Assembly (NCBI GenBank): GCA_903825945.1 | Contig: CAIKCJ010000009.1 | Coordinates: 1 to 61,979, forward strand | Direction of reading: 5' to 3' | Origin: an uncultured Actinomycetes bacterium | Lineage (GTDB): Bacteria; Actinomycetota; Actinomycetes; Nanopelagicales; Nanopelagicaceae | DNA length: 61,979 nucleotides | Part shown: positions 31,445 to 41,308 of the stretch, piece by piece | Numbering within the stretch: the stretch's first letter is position 1 | How the letters are laid out: the number at the start of each line of letters is the position of its first letter | The notes under the pieces: generated by a model | The model's database searches: none | Told to the model about the DNA's origin: nothing | The model's input: only the letters and a program-made list of their open reading frames with translations | Position numbers and translations under genes: made by a program

Positions 31445-31525
31445 GCGGGACGCGTTAAAGAATAAGCGGGACGCGTTAAAGAATAAGCGGGACGCGTTAA
31501 AGAGCTAGCGGGACGCGTTAAAGAG
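31442..31525. repeat. Four tandem copies of a 21-bp unit between convergent genes
   Basis: Unit TAAGCGGGACGCGTTAAAGA plus A or G, starting at 31442, 31463, 31484 and 31505; the fourth starts CTA instead of TAA. Copy one begins with the permease stop codon, and the array ends at the tadA stop (CTA read as TAG). The unit contains ACGCGT and is a multiple of three. Confidence 0.97.
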
Positions 31526-31984
31526 CTAGCGCAGGTTCTGGAAAAAAATCTGCAGTAGTTCGGCGCACTCATCCTTCATTATGCCTGAGACAACCTCGAC
31601 GCGGTGAGGACTTCGTGGGTCGCGCAGAATGTCCCAGACGGATCCAACTGCGCCAGCTTTCTCATCCCACGCGCCAAAAGCCAGAGTTGCGATGCGTGAT
31701 TGCGCAATCGCACCAGCACACATCGCACATGGCTCTAAAGTGACAACAAGCGTGTGACCATCTAAGCGCCAATTGTTATGTGCTCTAGCTGCTTGTCGCA
31801 TTGCAATTATTTCGGCGTGCGCGGTTGGATCATGTTCAGCCTCACGCAGATTGTGTCCTACGCCAACGACTGCGCCACTCTCATCAAGCACAACAGCACC
31901 AACTGGGACATCCCCGCTGCGTAAAGCTTGCCGCGCAATCTCTAGCGCCTGCTCCATAGGAGCTTTGAATTTATGGTCGCTCAT
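31526..31984 (-). CDS. tadA: tRNA-adenosine(34) deaminase
   Basis: 152 aa from the ATG at 31984, overlapping its upstream partner gene by 14 nt. It makes inosine at the wobble position of tRNA-Arg. The zinc site is His56 with catalytic Glu58 in HAEI and Cys86/Cys89 in PCAMC. The length is normal. The longer upstream reading frame would cover the partner gene and is rejected. Its 3' end abuts the 21-bp repeat array. Confidence 0.94.
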   Translation of the reverse strand: MSDHKFKAPMEQALEIARQALRSGDVPVGAVVLDESGAVVGVGHNLREAEHDPTAHAEIIAMRQAARAHNNWRLDGHTLVVTLEPCAMCAGAIAQSRIATLAFGAWDEKAGAVGSVWDILRDPRSPHRVEVVSGIMKDECAELLQIFFQNLR

Positions 31985-32465
31985 AAATTTCGTCGAACTG
32001 TTCACCAAATCCCAAGCGATGAGCGAGCGCAGTGATCTGCTCCTCTGGATAGAGATCCAAATCATCACTCATGAGTTCTAGCTCCATAGCGCTCACACCA
32101 AGATCGGTGAGAAGGGCAATATCTCCCCCAGGTTGTGGCTCATCATCTTCTTCTGGATAAGGCAGATCCAACATATCGATGACATCGGCAGCGATGTCGT
32201 ACTCAGCCGAGTAAGTCACATCACTCACCATTACTTGGAGCTGTGTACCGCGTGCGCGGGCAATGATGAAGAACTCCTCATCGATCGCAATCAGTGCGAC
32301 AGCGCCACCGTTGGTCTGCTGACCTTTAAGGACGTCGATGATCTCACTCAAATCTCGGGTTCCCGCTAGTTGGGAGACGCTCCAGACCCCATCCTCGTGC
32401 CAGGCAATAACTCCAAAGTCGTCATCGTTCCGTGAAGAATTACCAGAGCTTTCGACGGTGTCCAT
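31971..32465 (-). CDS. tRNA adenosine deaminase-associated protein
   Basis: 164 aa, acidic and soluble, from the ATG at 32465 with GAAAGAA 7 nt before it. The order 'this gene then tadA' is kept across actinobacteria, and the protein is usually named for that link. It has a repeat-like internal plan: [18 protein letters not shown] and a C-terminal [18 protein letters not shown]. No catalytic motif is visible. An accessory role in tRNA editing is inferred from position only. Confidence 0.85.
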   Translation of the reverse strand: MDTVESSGNSSRNDDDFGVIAWHEDGVWSVSQLAGTRDLSEIIDVLKGQQTNGGAVALIAIDEEFFIIARARGTQLQVMVSDVTYSAEYDIAADVIDMLDLPYPEEDDEPQPGGDIALLTDLGVSAMELELMSDDLDLYPEEQITALAHRLGFGEQFDEIYERP

Positions 32466-32529
32466 GACCACATTCTTTCACCGTTATCCGCTAGCGACAA
32501 GGGCAGGCCCCCACTGTAAAGTGAAGGGT

Positions 32530-33174
32530 ATGAAAGTTCACGTCTCAGATCATCCATTAATTACACATAAAGTTACGGTCCTTCGAGATGAGAAGACTCC
32601 AACGTCTATCTTCCGTGAACTCATCAGCGAGATCGTCACCTTGTTGGCTTATGAAGCAACTCGCGAAATAAAAACTACTCCAACCCAAGTACGTACCCCT
32701 GTTGCAATGGCCGACGGTGCGCTTCTGAGAAAACCAGATCCCGTTGTTATCCCAATCTTGCGCGCAGGACTTGGCATGCTCGATGGAATGGTTCGCTTGA
32801 TTCCATCTGTCCAAGTCGGATTTTTAGGAATGGTGCGTGATGAAGAAACACTCCAACCATCAACATATGCCAATCGCTTGCCAGCAGATCTGCATGGACG
32901 TCAATGCTTTCTGCTAGATCCCATGCTTGCTACGGGTGGAACGCTTGTCGCAGCAATTCATTACCTGCTTGATCTTGGCGCATCAGACATAACGGTTATC
33001 TGCATCATCTCCTCACCAGAAGGAGTTGCGGCGCTCGAAAAAGAATTTGGCGATCTAGATTCTGATATCACCATCAACATTCTTACTGCGGCACTTGATA
33101 CCAAGCTCAACGAAAATGGTTACATCGTCCCTGGTCTCGGGGATGCCGGCGATCGACTATATGGAGTGGTGTAA
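32530..33174 (+). CDS. upp: Uracil phosphoribosyltransferase
   Basis: 214 aa from the ATG at 32530 ([20 protein letters not shown]), with AAGG just upstream. It makes UMP from uracil and PRPP. The PRPP loop is [15 protein letters not shown], and the uracil site is near [13 protein letters not shown] at the end. It is divergent from the tadA pair. Its TAA overlaps the malic-enzyme ATG by one base. Confidence 0.97.
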   Translation: MKVHVSDHPLITHKVTVLRDEKTPTSIFRELISEIVTLLAYEATREIKTTPTQVRTPVAMADGALLRKPDPVVIPILRAGLGMLDGMVRLIPSVQVGFLGMVRDEETLQPSTYANRLPADLHGRQCFLLDPMLATGGTLVAAIHYLLDLGASDITVICIISSPEGVAALEKEFGDLDSDITINILTAALDTKLNENGYIVPGLGDAGDRLYGVV

Positions 33175-34559
33175 TGGAATCAACAAGTCCTGGTTATGCA
33201 ATCACTATCCGCGTTGATGGGCCGCCATCAGCCCAGCCAGTAGCCGAAATTACCGCGGCTATAACTGCAGCTGGAGCAAGCATCACTGCGCTAGACGTCG
33301 TTGAGTCACAGATTGACCGCGTTGTCGTAGACGTTTCATGCGATGCTCACGATAGCGACCATGCTCAGCGCATCACTGCTGCCATTGCACAGAACCCGTT
33401 ACTCACAGTCCGTAAAGTTAGTGACCGCACGTTCCTACTTCACCTCGGTGGCAAGATTGAGGTGACCTCCAAGGTTCCGCTCAAAACTCGTGATGATTTG
33501 TCCCGCGCCTACACACCGGGCGTAGCTCGCATCTCACAAGCTATTGCTGCGGACAAGGAAGACGCTCGCCGCCTTACGATTAAGCGAAATACAGTGGCTG
33601 TAGTGACCGATGGTTCTGCTGTTCTCGGCCTTGGAAATATTGGCCCCGAGGCTGCGCTGCCCGTCATGGAAGGTAAAGCTGCCCTCTTCAAGCGCTTTGC
33701 CGATGTAGATGCTTGGCCGGTCTGTCTTGATACCCAAGATGTTGATGAGATCGTCCGTACTGTCCAAATTATCGCTCCGGTTTACGGTGGAATTAATCTC
33801 GAGGATATCTCTGCGCCACGTTGCTTTGAAGTTGAGCGTCGCTTGCGCGAACTACTTGATATCCCAGTTTTCCATGATGACCAACACGGCACCGCAATCG
33901 TTGTGCTCGCAGCTTTGCAAAATGCACTCAAGCTCGTGAAGAAAAACATTGCCGATGTAAAAATTATTATGTCTGGTGCTGGAGCTGCAGGAACTGCGGT
34001 GGCACGACTTTTGGTTGCATCAGGAGCACGTAATATCATTGGCTTTGATAAAGATGGCGTGGTGCGCGAAGCAAAGAGCGATGATGACATCATGCGCAAA
34101 TGGTTTGTTGATAATTGCAATCCCGGCGATTTCAATGGCAGCATCTCAGATGCAATGAACGGTGCAGATGTATTTATTGGTGTGAGTGCACCAAACGTTC
34201 TCAAAGAAGCTGATGTCGCTTCGATGGCAGCGGGATCAATCGTCTTCGCACTTGCCAATCCTGATCCAGAGATCGATCCATCGATTGCGCGCAAATATGC
34301 AGCAGTCGTCGCAACCGGTCGCAGCGATCATCCCAACCAGATCAACAACGTCTTGGCATTCCCAGGAATTTTCCGCGGATTGCTCGATGGTCATATTCAC
34401 AAAATCACTGACCAAATGTTGGTCGCAGCAGCAAATGCCATCTCCGATTGTGTGTCGTCAGAACAACTCAACGCCAACTTCATTATTCCGAGTGTCTTTG
34501 ATCCACGAGTTGTCACAAACGTCGCAGCTGCTGTTCGCGCTGCGGCACCAAAAAATTAA
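33174..34559 (+). CDS. NAD-dependent malic enzyme with N-terminal ACT domain
   Basis: 461 aa. Residues about 5-85 are an ACT regulatory domain (YAITIRVDGPPSAQPVAEITA). The malic domain follows with SRAYTPGVARISQAI, and the nucleotide-binding domain with MSGAGAAGTAVARLL. HDDQHGTAIV carries metal-binding Asp residues. It makes pyruvate from malate. The ACT fusion is typical of actinobacteria and suggests allosteric control by an amino acid. It is coupled to upp by a TAATG junction. Confidence 0.93.
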   Translation: MESTSPGYAITIRVDGPPSAQPVAEITAAITAAGASITALDVVESQIDRVVVDVSCDAHDSDHAQRITAAIAQNPLLTVRKVSDRTFLLHLGGKIEVTSKVPLKTRDDLSRAYTPGVARISQAIAADKEDARRLTIKRNTVAVVTDGSAVLGLGNIGPEAALPVMEGKAALFKRFADVDAWPVCLDTQDVDEIVRTVQIIAPVYGGINLEDISAPRCFEVERRLRELLDIPVFHDDQHGTAIVVLAALQNALKLVKKNIADVKIIMSGAGAAGTAVARLLVASGARNIIGFDKDGVVREAKSDDDIMRKWFVDNCNPGDFNGSISDAMNGADVFIGVSAPNVLKEADVASMAAGSIVFALANPDPEIDPSIARKYAAVVATGRSDHPNQINNVLAFPGIFRGLLDGHIHKITDQMLVAAANAISDCVSSEQLNANFIIPSVFDPRVVTNVAAAVRAAAPKN

Positions 34560-34591
34560 CCAGATAAATACCTAATAAGGAGCGCTGCGCC

Positions 34592-35968
34592 ATGACTAAT
34601 TTTCCTACCGACTTTCTCTGGGGCGCGGCAACAGCTGCTTATCAAGTAGAAGGTGGCGCCAAAGAGGGTGGCCGCGGCCCTTCTATTTGGGACACATTTA
34701 GCCACACACCTGGCAAGACTCTCAACGGTGATACCGGCGATGTTGCGTGCGATCACCATCACCGCTACCCAACTGATATTGCACTCATGCAAGAGATTGG
34801 AATTAAGGCTTATCGCCTCTCATTCTCGTGGTCACGTTTATTTCCCAATGGTGATGACATCCGAGAAGAGCGCGGCTTTGCTTTCTACGACAACATCATT
34901 AGCACCTTAATTGCGGCAGGCATCACTCCGTATGTAACGCTTTATCACTGGGATCTTCCTCAAGCGCTCGAAGATAAAGGTGGGTGGCGCTCTCGAGAGA
35001 CTTTGGATGCGTTTGGAAAATATGCGGCAGCCGTCGCCGAACATTTTGGCGATCGCGTAAAACACTTTGCACCAATTAACGAACCGTGGTGTGTGGCCTG
35101 GCTAGGACATGGATTAGGTGTTCACGCTCCAGGAATTGCTGATCGCGCAACAGCATTTAAAGTTGCCCACCACACCGTGCTTGCACACGCGCTTGCAGCC
35201 CGCGCCATGCGTGCAGTGCGTAGCGATCTTAAAATTGGTCCGGTTGTTAATCACGCCAATTACCCTGCCGATGATCTCACTGATGCAGATCTTGTTCGTT
35301 CAAGTGAGATTTTGGATGCAGTTCAAAATCGTTTCTGGATGGATGCGATGTTCACTGGTACTTACCCAGAGATTTTATTTGAGACATTTGGCGCAGAGTT
35401 AGCCGATGCAATCTTGCCTGGCGATATGGAGATTGCAAAGATTGATAATGACTGGATTGGCATTAACTACTACTTCGATACCCGCGTCGGTAAATCAGAT
35501 AGCGCGAACCCCGTTCAATTCGATAATTCCGCCTTGCTCGGACTCAGCGTCGACTCCACTCCTGTTGAACCAGTTGGGGAGCTAACAGATATGGGTTGGC
35601 CTATTACTCCTGCTGGACTGACAAATATTTTGGTTCGCTGGAGCAAGGAATTCGGGGCTGCTCTACCCCCAATTTTCATCACCGAAAATGGTTGTGCATT
35701 TGGCGATGGACCAGGCAGCGATGGTCAGATTCACGATCAGCGCCGCATTGACTATCTCGATGCCCATCTCAAGGCGATCCAAGAAGCCATCGCCCAGGGG
35801 GTCAAAATGGGTGGATATTTCCAATGGTCGCTGATGGATAATTTCGAGTGGTCACTGGGCTATTCCAAGCGTTTTGGCATTATCTACGTTGATTACACCA
35901 CCCAGAAGCGAACCCTTAAGGACTCAGCCCTCTGGTATTCCCGAGTAATCAGCGAAAACGCCCTCTAA
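34592..35968 (+). CDS. GH1 beta-glucosidase (beta-glycosidase)
   Basis: 458 aa with no signal peptide, so a cytoplasmic enzyme acting on imported glycosides. The acid/base Glu164 is in INEPWC, and the nucleophile Glu365 is in FITENG. The start MTNFPTDFLWGAATAAYQVEG and the WSLMDNFEWSLGY near the end are typical. Shine-Dalgarno AAGGAG lies 10 nt upstream. It precedes a sugar ABC transporter, which suggests that beta-linked disaccharides or glycosides are one imported substrate. Confidence 0.95.
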   Translation: MTNFPTDFLWGAATAAYQVEGGAKEGGRGPSIWDTFSHTPGKTLNGDTGDVACDHHHRYPTDIALMQEIGIKAYRLSFSWSRLFPNGDDIREERGFAFYDNIISTLIAAGITPYVTLYHWDLPQALEDKGGWRSRETLDAFGKYAAAVAEHFGDRVKHFAPINEPWCVAWLGHGLGVHAPGIADRATAFKVAHHTVLAHALAARAMRAVRSDLKIGPVVNHANYPADDLTDADLVRSSEILDAVQNRFWMDAMFTGTYPEILFETFGAELADAILPGDMEIAKIDNDWIGINYYFDTRVGKSDSANPVQFDNSALLGLSVDSTPVEPVGELTDMGWPITPAGLTNILVRWSKEFGAALPPIFITENGCAFGDGPGSDGQIHDQRRIDYLDAHLKAIQEAIAQGVKMGGYFQWSLMDNFEWSLGYSKRFGIIYVDYTTQKRTLKDSALWYSRVISENAL

Positions 35969-35970
35969 CT

Positions 35971-36003
35971 AGGCCAGATGAGCTTCTTTCAGGCCTTTTT
36001 TAG
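35971..36003 (+). terminator. Intrinsic terminator after the beta-glucosidase gene
   Basis: AGGCC at 35971-35975 pairs with GGCCT at 35992-35996, followed by TTTTTTAG. The stem is short but the T-run is good. It separates GH1 from the transporter transcript. Confidence 0.7.
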
Positions 36004-36178
36004 ACCTTTATGAGTGTTGAGGCTGTTTATTACAGAAGTGTTATCTCTTTGGACCTGAATTTTCCCAGTATTTGTTCATCTGGGGCAGATCGTTCTGGCA
36101 AGATTAGCGCACACGCGGGGATCGGGCTTCATGGGGAGCACGGGCCGCTGGATCACCCTCACTTAAGAAGGATAAAAA

Positions 36179-37516
36179 ATGCAGATTCGCAAAAAAGGAA
36201 TGCTCGTAGCTGTTGCTGCGGCAACCGTTGCGCTTGTTGCAACATTCGTGGCTCCAGCTAACGCTGGAACTTCGAGTGCAGCATGTGCCAACGTTGGTTC
36301 TGGTTATGCCGTTAACAAGGGCGCAACAGTAGAGGTATTCACCTCTGTTGTCGGCGATGAACTCTCTCGCTACCAGGCTGCTTCAAAAGATTTCACAGCT
36401 TGCACAGGAATCACAATCAACTGGAACGGTTCAAACTCATTCGAGTCACAACTTCCAGTACGTGTCGCTGGCGGAACAGCTCCAGATCTAGCTTTGATCC
36501 CTCAGCCAGGCCTCCTTGCACAAATGGTTGCAACAGGCAAGGTAGCAACACCTCCATCAGCAGTGACCAACAACGTTAACCGTTACTGGTCAAAGAGCTG
36601 GCGTGACCTAGGATCAGTAAACGGCAAGTTCTATGCTGCTCCTAACTCAGCTAACCTCAAGTCACTTGTTTGGTACTCACCAAAGCAATTCGCTAAGTAC
36701 GGTTACACAGTTCCAACAACATGGGCTGCGATGCTCGCTCAATCAGACAAGATGGCTGCTGCAAAGCAGACAGCTTGGTGTGGCGGTCTTGGTTCAGGTT
36801 CAGCAACAGGTTGGCCTGCAACTGACTGGTTGGAAGAAGTGGTTGTCCGCGAAGCTGGCGCAACTGTTTACAACAACTGGATCAACCACACAGTTAAGTT
36901 CTCAGATGCTCCAATCATCCACGCTATGAACACAGTGTGGGGCTGGATGGGTAACTCTAAGTATGTTGGTACCGTTTCAACAATCGCTACAACAACATTC
37001 CAGAACGCTGGCGTAAACATTCCTACAGGTGGTTGCATGCAACTCCAGCAGGCATCTTTCTACGCTGCTTCATTCCCAACAGGTACCGTTGTCTCACCAA
37101 CAGGTGATGCATGGGTTTACTACCTCCCAGGAATCAACCCAGCTGTTACAACTCCAGTAGAAGGTGGCGGAGAGTTCTACGCTGCATTCAACTCAAACAA
37201 GGCAACACAAGAAGTTCAGACATACCTCTCAACACCACAATGGGCTGTTAGCCGTATTAAGGCTGCTGGTTCAAACGGTGGATGGTTGTCAGCTAACACT
37301 GGTGTACCTAACTCAGCATACTCAAACGCTCTAGATGCGCTTTCAGCTAAGTACCTTGCTGACAAGTCTTCTACATTCGTTTTCGATGCATCTGATGCAA
37401 TGCCAGCAGCAGTTGGTGCAGGCACAGAGTGGACTCAGCTTACAAACTGGTTCGCAACTGGCGCTTCTGCAACAACAATTGCTAAGGCAATCGATGCTTC
37501 ATGGCCAACTAACTAA
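36179..37516 (+). CDS. Sugar ABC transporter extracellular solute-binding protein
   Basis: 445 aa, family 1 binding protein. The signal peptide MQIRKKGMLVAVAAATVALV ends near PANA; there is no lipobox Cys. Then come VEVFTSVVGDELSRYQAASKD, GGTAPDLALIPQPG and many Trp/Tyr residues suited to sugar stacking. AGAAGGAT lies before the ATG. Codon choice is strongly biased (AAG, AAC, TTC, ACA, GCT) unlike the neighbours, a sign of very high expression. A strong terminator follows it, so it should outnumber the permeases. Ligand unknown; gene context suggests alpha- or beta-glucosides. Confidence 0.93.
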   Translation: MQIRKKGMLVAVAAATVALVATFVAPANAGTSSAACANVGSGYAVNKGATVEVFTSVVGDELSRYQAASKDFTACTGITINWNGSNSFESQLPVRVAGGTAPDLALIPQPGLLAQMVATGKVATPPSAVTNNVNRYWSKSWRDLGSVNGKFYAAPNSANLKSLVWYSPKQFAKYGYTVPTTWAAMLAQSDKMAAAKQTAWCGGLGSGSATGWPATDWLEEVVVREAGATVYNNWINHTVKFSDAPIIHAMNTVWGWMGNSKYVGTVSTIATTTFQNAGVNIPTGGCMQLQQASFYAASFPTGTVVSPTGDAWVYYLPGINPAVTTPVEGGGEFYAAFNSNKATQEVQTYLSTPQWAVSRIKAAGSNGGWLSANTGVPNSAYSNALDALSAKYLADKSSTFVFDASDAMPAAVGAGTEWTQLTNWFATGASATTIAKAIDASWPTN

Positions 37517-37553
37517 CTTCTAGTCTCTAGAACTAGCTAGTCCCAGTAGAAGT

Positions 37554-37592
37554 AAAACTGGCCGGTACCTTCGGGTATCGGCCAGTTTTTTT
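37554..37592 (+). terminator. Strong intrinsic terminator between binding protein and permeases
   Basis: ACTGGCCGGTACC-TTCG-GGTATCGGCCAGT with one mismatch and a run of eight T. The UUCG loop and long stem suggest efficient termination, leaving the permeases to readthrough or to a promoter in the 93 nt downstream. Confidence 0.95.
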
Positions 37593-37685
37593 ATCTCCTT
37601 AAGTTTTCCGAACCCTCTAAAACAAGTTAAAGTAGGCTCCTTCACGGGGATTGTTTGATATCAGTCAGTTATCGAAGGAGAGTGT

Positions 37686-38666
37686 GTGAGTAGTTTCTGG
37701 AGTGCGAATCTTCCAAAGATTGGACAGATGATCGCCGCCATTGCCATTTTCTTGGCAGTGCTTGGCGCAATCTTTTTTATCGCTGGACGCGCAAACGGTA
37801 AGAAGCAGAAGCCAATTGCTATCACAATCTTTCTTGGCCCCGCACTTGTATTGCTGACATTTGGACTTGTCGGCCCTGCGATCAAAACATTCCTCTTTAG
37901 TTTCAAGAACTCATACTCAACAAAGTGGGTTGGATTTAGGAATTATCAGTGGATCTTCACTGATCCTGATATGCGCATTGTTCTTCGCAACACGATTCTC
38001 TGGCTAGTTATCACCCCACTCATCACAACAGCACTCGGTCTAATTTTGGCAATCTTCTTAGACCGCATGCGTCGTGAGTCAATCGCTAAATCATTGATCT
38101 TCATGCCCATGGCGATCTCATTTGTGGGAGCATCGATTGTCTGGCAATTTGTCTACAACTTTGCAGACCCAAGTCAGCCACAAACTGGTCTACTTTCGAC
38201 AATTGTTAGGCACTTAGGTTTCTCACCAACTAACTGGATTTTGACTCAGCCGCTCAACACATTCTTACTTATGGTGATTTTCATCTGGGTTCAGGCTGGA
38301 TTCGCAATGGTGATTCTCTCCGCTGCGATTAAAGCTGTCCCGGCGGATATCGTCGAAGCATCAGCGCTCGATGGTGCGTCCGGCTGGAAGCAATTTAGAA
38401 GCGTTACCTTCCCAATGGTTCGCAGCACCTTCATTGTGGTTTTAGCGACTATGGTCGTTACTACTCTCAAACTCTTCGACATCGTACGCACCATGACGGG
38501 TGGAAACTTTGGTACATCCGTCCTCTCCAACGAGATGTATTCAGAGGTATTTGTTCGATTCGATACTGGTCGCGGCTCAGCTATGGCGATTGTCTTATTC
38601 GTCATGGTCTTACCAATTTTGATCTATAACATCTATAACCTGCGTAGAGAGCGGTCAATCGCATGA
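37686..38666 (+). CDS. Sugar ABC transporter permease (MalF-like)
   Basis: 326 aa from a GTG with AAGGAG 6 nt before it. An extra N-terminal helix precedes the typical six. The cytoplasmic EAA loop reads EASALDGASGWKQFRSVTFP. FSFKNSYSTKWVGFRNY is common near the start of MalF-type permeases. It pairs with the next permease, overlapping by 4 nt. No ATPase gene is nearby, so a shared MsiK-type ATPase is expected elsewhere. Confidence 0.93.
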   Translation: MSSFWSANLPKIGQMIAAIAIFLAVLGAIFFIAGRANGKKQKPIAITIFLGPALVLLTFGLVGPAIKTFLFSFKNSYSTKWVGFRNYQWIFTDPDMRIVLRNTILWLVITPLITTALGLILAIFLDRMRRESIAKSLIFMPMAISFVGASIVWQFVYNFADPSQPQTGLLSTIVRHLGFSPTNWILTQPLNTFLLMVIFIWVQAGFAMVILSAAIKAVPADIVEASALDGASGWKQFRSVTFPMVRSTFIVVLATMVVTTLKLFDIVRTMTGGNFGTSVLSNEMYSEVFVRFDTGRGSAMAIVLFVMVLPILIYNIYNLRRERSIA

Positions 38667-39619
38667 GTATTCTGAATCGAACACGAACCCCCAAGAGAGC
38701 CGCTAAGGGACTTGCCGAAAGCAACCCTGGTCGCAAACTGCTCGGCAGCAAATTTGCCACCATCACCGTGTGGACAATCGCCGCGCTCTGGACGATCCCA
38801 ACGCTGGGTATTTTCACAACGTCATTTCGTGACAAGAAAGACATCGTCACTAACGGATGGTGGAATATCTTCATCCACCCTCACCTGACTCTCGCTAACT
38901 ACCATGCGGTCTTTTTTGGCGATGGTCAGAGCGGGCTTACCAATGGAGTATTGCCATACTTCATCAACTCACTTGTCATCACAATTCCCGCAGTTCTCTT
39001 CCCAATCACCATCGCGACAATGGCTGCATACTGTCTCTCATGGGTGAAGTTCCGCGGAAGTGACTTCATCTTCTTCTTCATCTTTGCACTTCAGATTGTG
39101 CCTATTCAGATGTCGTTGATCCCACTACTCCAACTCTTTACAGGCGGAGTTCACCTAGGAACAGTGACCTTGATTCCAAAATTAGGAATCGCCGGAAAGT
39201 TTGCTGGTATCTGGCTTCCGCACACAATGTTCGCGCTGCCTCTTGCAATCTATCTCTTGCACAACTTCATCTCTTCTCTACCAAGAGACTTGATGGAAGC
39301 TGCTCACGTTGATGGCGCTAGCCATTTCACAGTTTTCCGCCGCATTGTATTGCCACTATCAGTGCCTGCGATCGCAGCATTCAGTATCTTCCAATTCCTC
39401 TGGGTATGGAATGACTTGCTTGTTGCGCTCTCATTCTCAGCTGGTACAGAGGGCATCGAGCCAGTGAATGCAAAGTTGGCTGGTCTCGTTGGAACATGGG
39501 GATCTCACTGGGAATACCTCACAGCAGGTGCCTTCGTGACGATCGCAGTTCCGCTGATCGTATTCTTCTCACTCCAGCGTTACTTTGTCCGTGGCCTGCT
39601 AGCAGGTTCCGTTAAGTAA
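38663..39619 (+). CDS. Sugar ABC transporter permease (MalG-like)
   Basis: 318 aa, six membrane helices. The EAA loop is EAAHVDGASHFTVFRRIVLP. TSFRDKKDIVTNGWW follows the first helix. It overlaps the partner permease by 4 nt (ATGA). The 3' end is convergent with the GH13 gene, 18 nt away. Confidence 0.94.
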   Translation: MSILNRTRTPKRAAKGLAESNPGRKLLGSKFATITVWTIAALWTIPTLGIFTTSFRDKKDIVTNGWWNIFIHPHLTLANYHAVFFGDGQSGLTNGVLPYFINSLVITIPAVLFPITIATMAAYCLSWVKFRGSDFIFFFIFALQIVPIQMSLIPLLQLFTGGVHLGTVTLIPKLGIAGKFAGIWLPHTMFALPLAIYLLHNFISSLPRDLMEAAHVDGASHFTVFRRIVLPLSVPAIAAFSIFQFLWVWNDLLVALSFSAGTEGIEPVNAKLAGLVGTWGSHWEYLTAGAFVTIAVPLIVFFSLQRYFVRGLLAGSVK

Positions 39620-39637
39620 TAAGTACGTAGTAAAGCT

Positions 39638-41266
39638 TTAACGCTCTAACCAGACGGTGGTATCTGCAGGCAACTGCAGGACACCGTCTGTTGCGCTTGT
39701 TCCCTCATGAGATGCAAGCAGGATCTTCTTGCCGGCCACCTTTACTGACTTCTCGACAGAAGAGGTATTTACAACTACTTCTAGAGCTGGCTCACGAGTG
39801 AAATGCATAATCTCTGGTTCGCTATCGATCCAAGTAATTGCGCCTTCGCCACCCAGAGAAGCGTTGCCACGACGTAACTGCAGAATCTGCTTGTAGAAAT
39901 TAAGTGAGCTGCCAGGGTCAGCAACTTCAACATTCATGCAGTATTGAGCCCAGTCAGCTGGTTGTGGCAACCAGGGAGTGCCAGTTCCGTATCCGTAATG
40001 CGGTTGCGTGGAATCCCAAGGAAGTGGAACTCGACATTCATCGCGGCCTTTATCAGTGCCACCGCTGCGAATAAACGCGGGGTCCTGACGAGTGGCATCA
40101 GGAAGATCAGCGCTCGGTAGACCGAGTTCTTCGCCCTGATAGATATACACGCCACCAGGAAGTGAGTGAATGAGTTGTGCCAACGCACGTGCTTTGCGTG
40201 GACTTCCGATTCGAGTAACAACACGTGGAGTGTCATGGTTATTGAGCACCCATGTCGCAGGAGCTTTGACATCTTTAAGTTCTTCCAGGGTGGTCTTGAT
40301 GCTCTCTGACATGATCTTGGCATCCCAGCCCAGCATCATGAAGTTGAAGTTAAAGACTTGGTGCAACTCATCGCTACGTACATAGCGCGCCGCGCGAGAT
40401 GATGGATAGACAAACGCCTCAGCAACGCTCATGCGATCTCCGCTGTAGCTATCGAATATTTTGCGCCACTTGCGATAAATGTCATGAACACCTTCGCGAT
40501 CGAAAAATGGAACATCAGAGAGCAGGCCGGCACGCTCCTCTGTTGTGATATCCAAGAAGTCCAGGCGGAGCGCATCGATCAATCGATTTGGGTCGCGGTG
40601 ATCGATACTAATTTCTTCTTTGACACATCCATGGGCAACGTCGATGCGGAATCCATCTGCGCCGAGATCGAGCCAGAAACGAAGCGTCTTCTCAAAATCA
40701 GCTTCGACATCTGGGTTCTCCCAGTTGAGATCTGGTTGGCTGGAATCAAAGAGATGTAAGTACCACTGACCGGCAGATCCATCAGGCTCAGTTACGCGAG
40801 TCCATGAAGGGCCGCGGAAAATTGAGATCCAGTTGTTTGGTGGGGTATCCCCGTTTGGACCACGACCGTCGTAAAACTGGAAGCGAGCGCGCTCAGGCGA
40901 TCCTTTGGGGGCCGCTAGAGCAGCCTTGAACCACTCGTGTTCGGATGAGAAGTGGTTAGGGACAATATCTGCGATGAACTTAATTCCGTGGGCATGGGCG
41001 GTGTCGATGAGCTTCTTGGCATCATCGAGCGTGCCAAATCGTGGATCTACATCGCGTGGATCTGAGACATCGTAGCCACCATCTTTATTGGGGCTCTTAT
41101 AGAAGGGGCTGAGCCAGATGGCATCCACCCCGAGATCGGCCAGATATGGAATACCTGCAATAACGCCGCCTAGATCACCCTCGCCATCCCCATTACTGTC
41201 CTTAAACGAACGCGGGTAGACCTGATAAATAACAGCATCACGCCACCAAATTTTCTTTTCGCTCAT
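39638..41266 (-). CDS. GH13 alpha-glucosidase (oligo-1,6-glucosidase type)
   Basis: 542 aa, cytoplasmic. Starts WWRDAVIYQVYPRSF. The nucleophile Asp209 is in GFRIDV, acid/base Glu283 in VAEAFV, and the third acid Asp345 in NNHDTPR. It hydrolyses terminal alpha-glucosidic bonds of maltose, isomaltose or sucrose-like sugars; the exact linkage is not readable. With the GH1 gene it brackets the transporter, so both alpha and beta linkages may be handled. Confidence 0.94.
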   Translation of the reverse strand: MSEKKIWWRDAVIYQVYPRSFKDSNGDGEGDLGGVIAGIPYLADLGVDAIWLSPFYKSPNKDGGYDVSDPRDVDPRFGTLDDAKKLIDTAHAHGIKFIADIVPNHFSSEHEWFKAALAAPKGSPERARFQFYDGRGPNGDTPPNNWISIFRGPSWTRVTEPDGSAGQWYLHLFDSSQPDLNWENPDVEADFEKTLRFWLDLGADGFRIDVAHGCVKEEISIDHRDPNRLIDALRLDFLDITTEERAGLLSDVPFFDREGVHDIYRKWRKIFDSYSGDRMSVAEAFVYPSSRAARYVRSDELHQVFNFNFMMLGWDAKIMSESIKTTLEELKDVKAPATWVLNNHDTPRVVTRIGSPRKARALAQLIHSLPGGVYIYQGEELGLPSADLPDATRQDPAFIRSGGTDKGRDECRVPLPWDSTQPHYGYGTGTPWLPQPADWAQYCMNVEVADPGSSLNFYKQILQLRRGNASLGGEGAITWIDSEPEIMHFTREPALEVVVNTSSVEKSVKVAGKKILLASHEGTSATDGVLQLPADTTVWLER

Positions 41267-41308
41267 GAGTAAATCCTATCTTGCCACGCTCTCAGTTAAG
41301 ATCAACCC

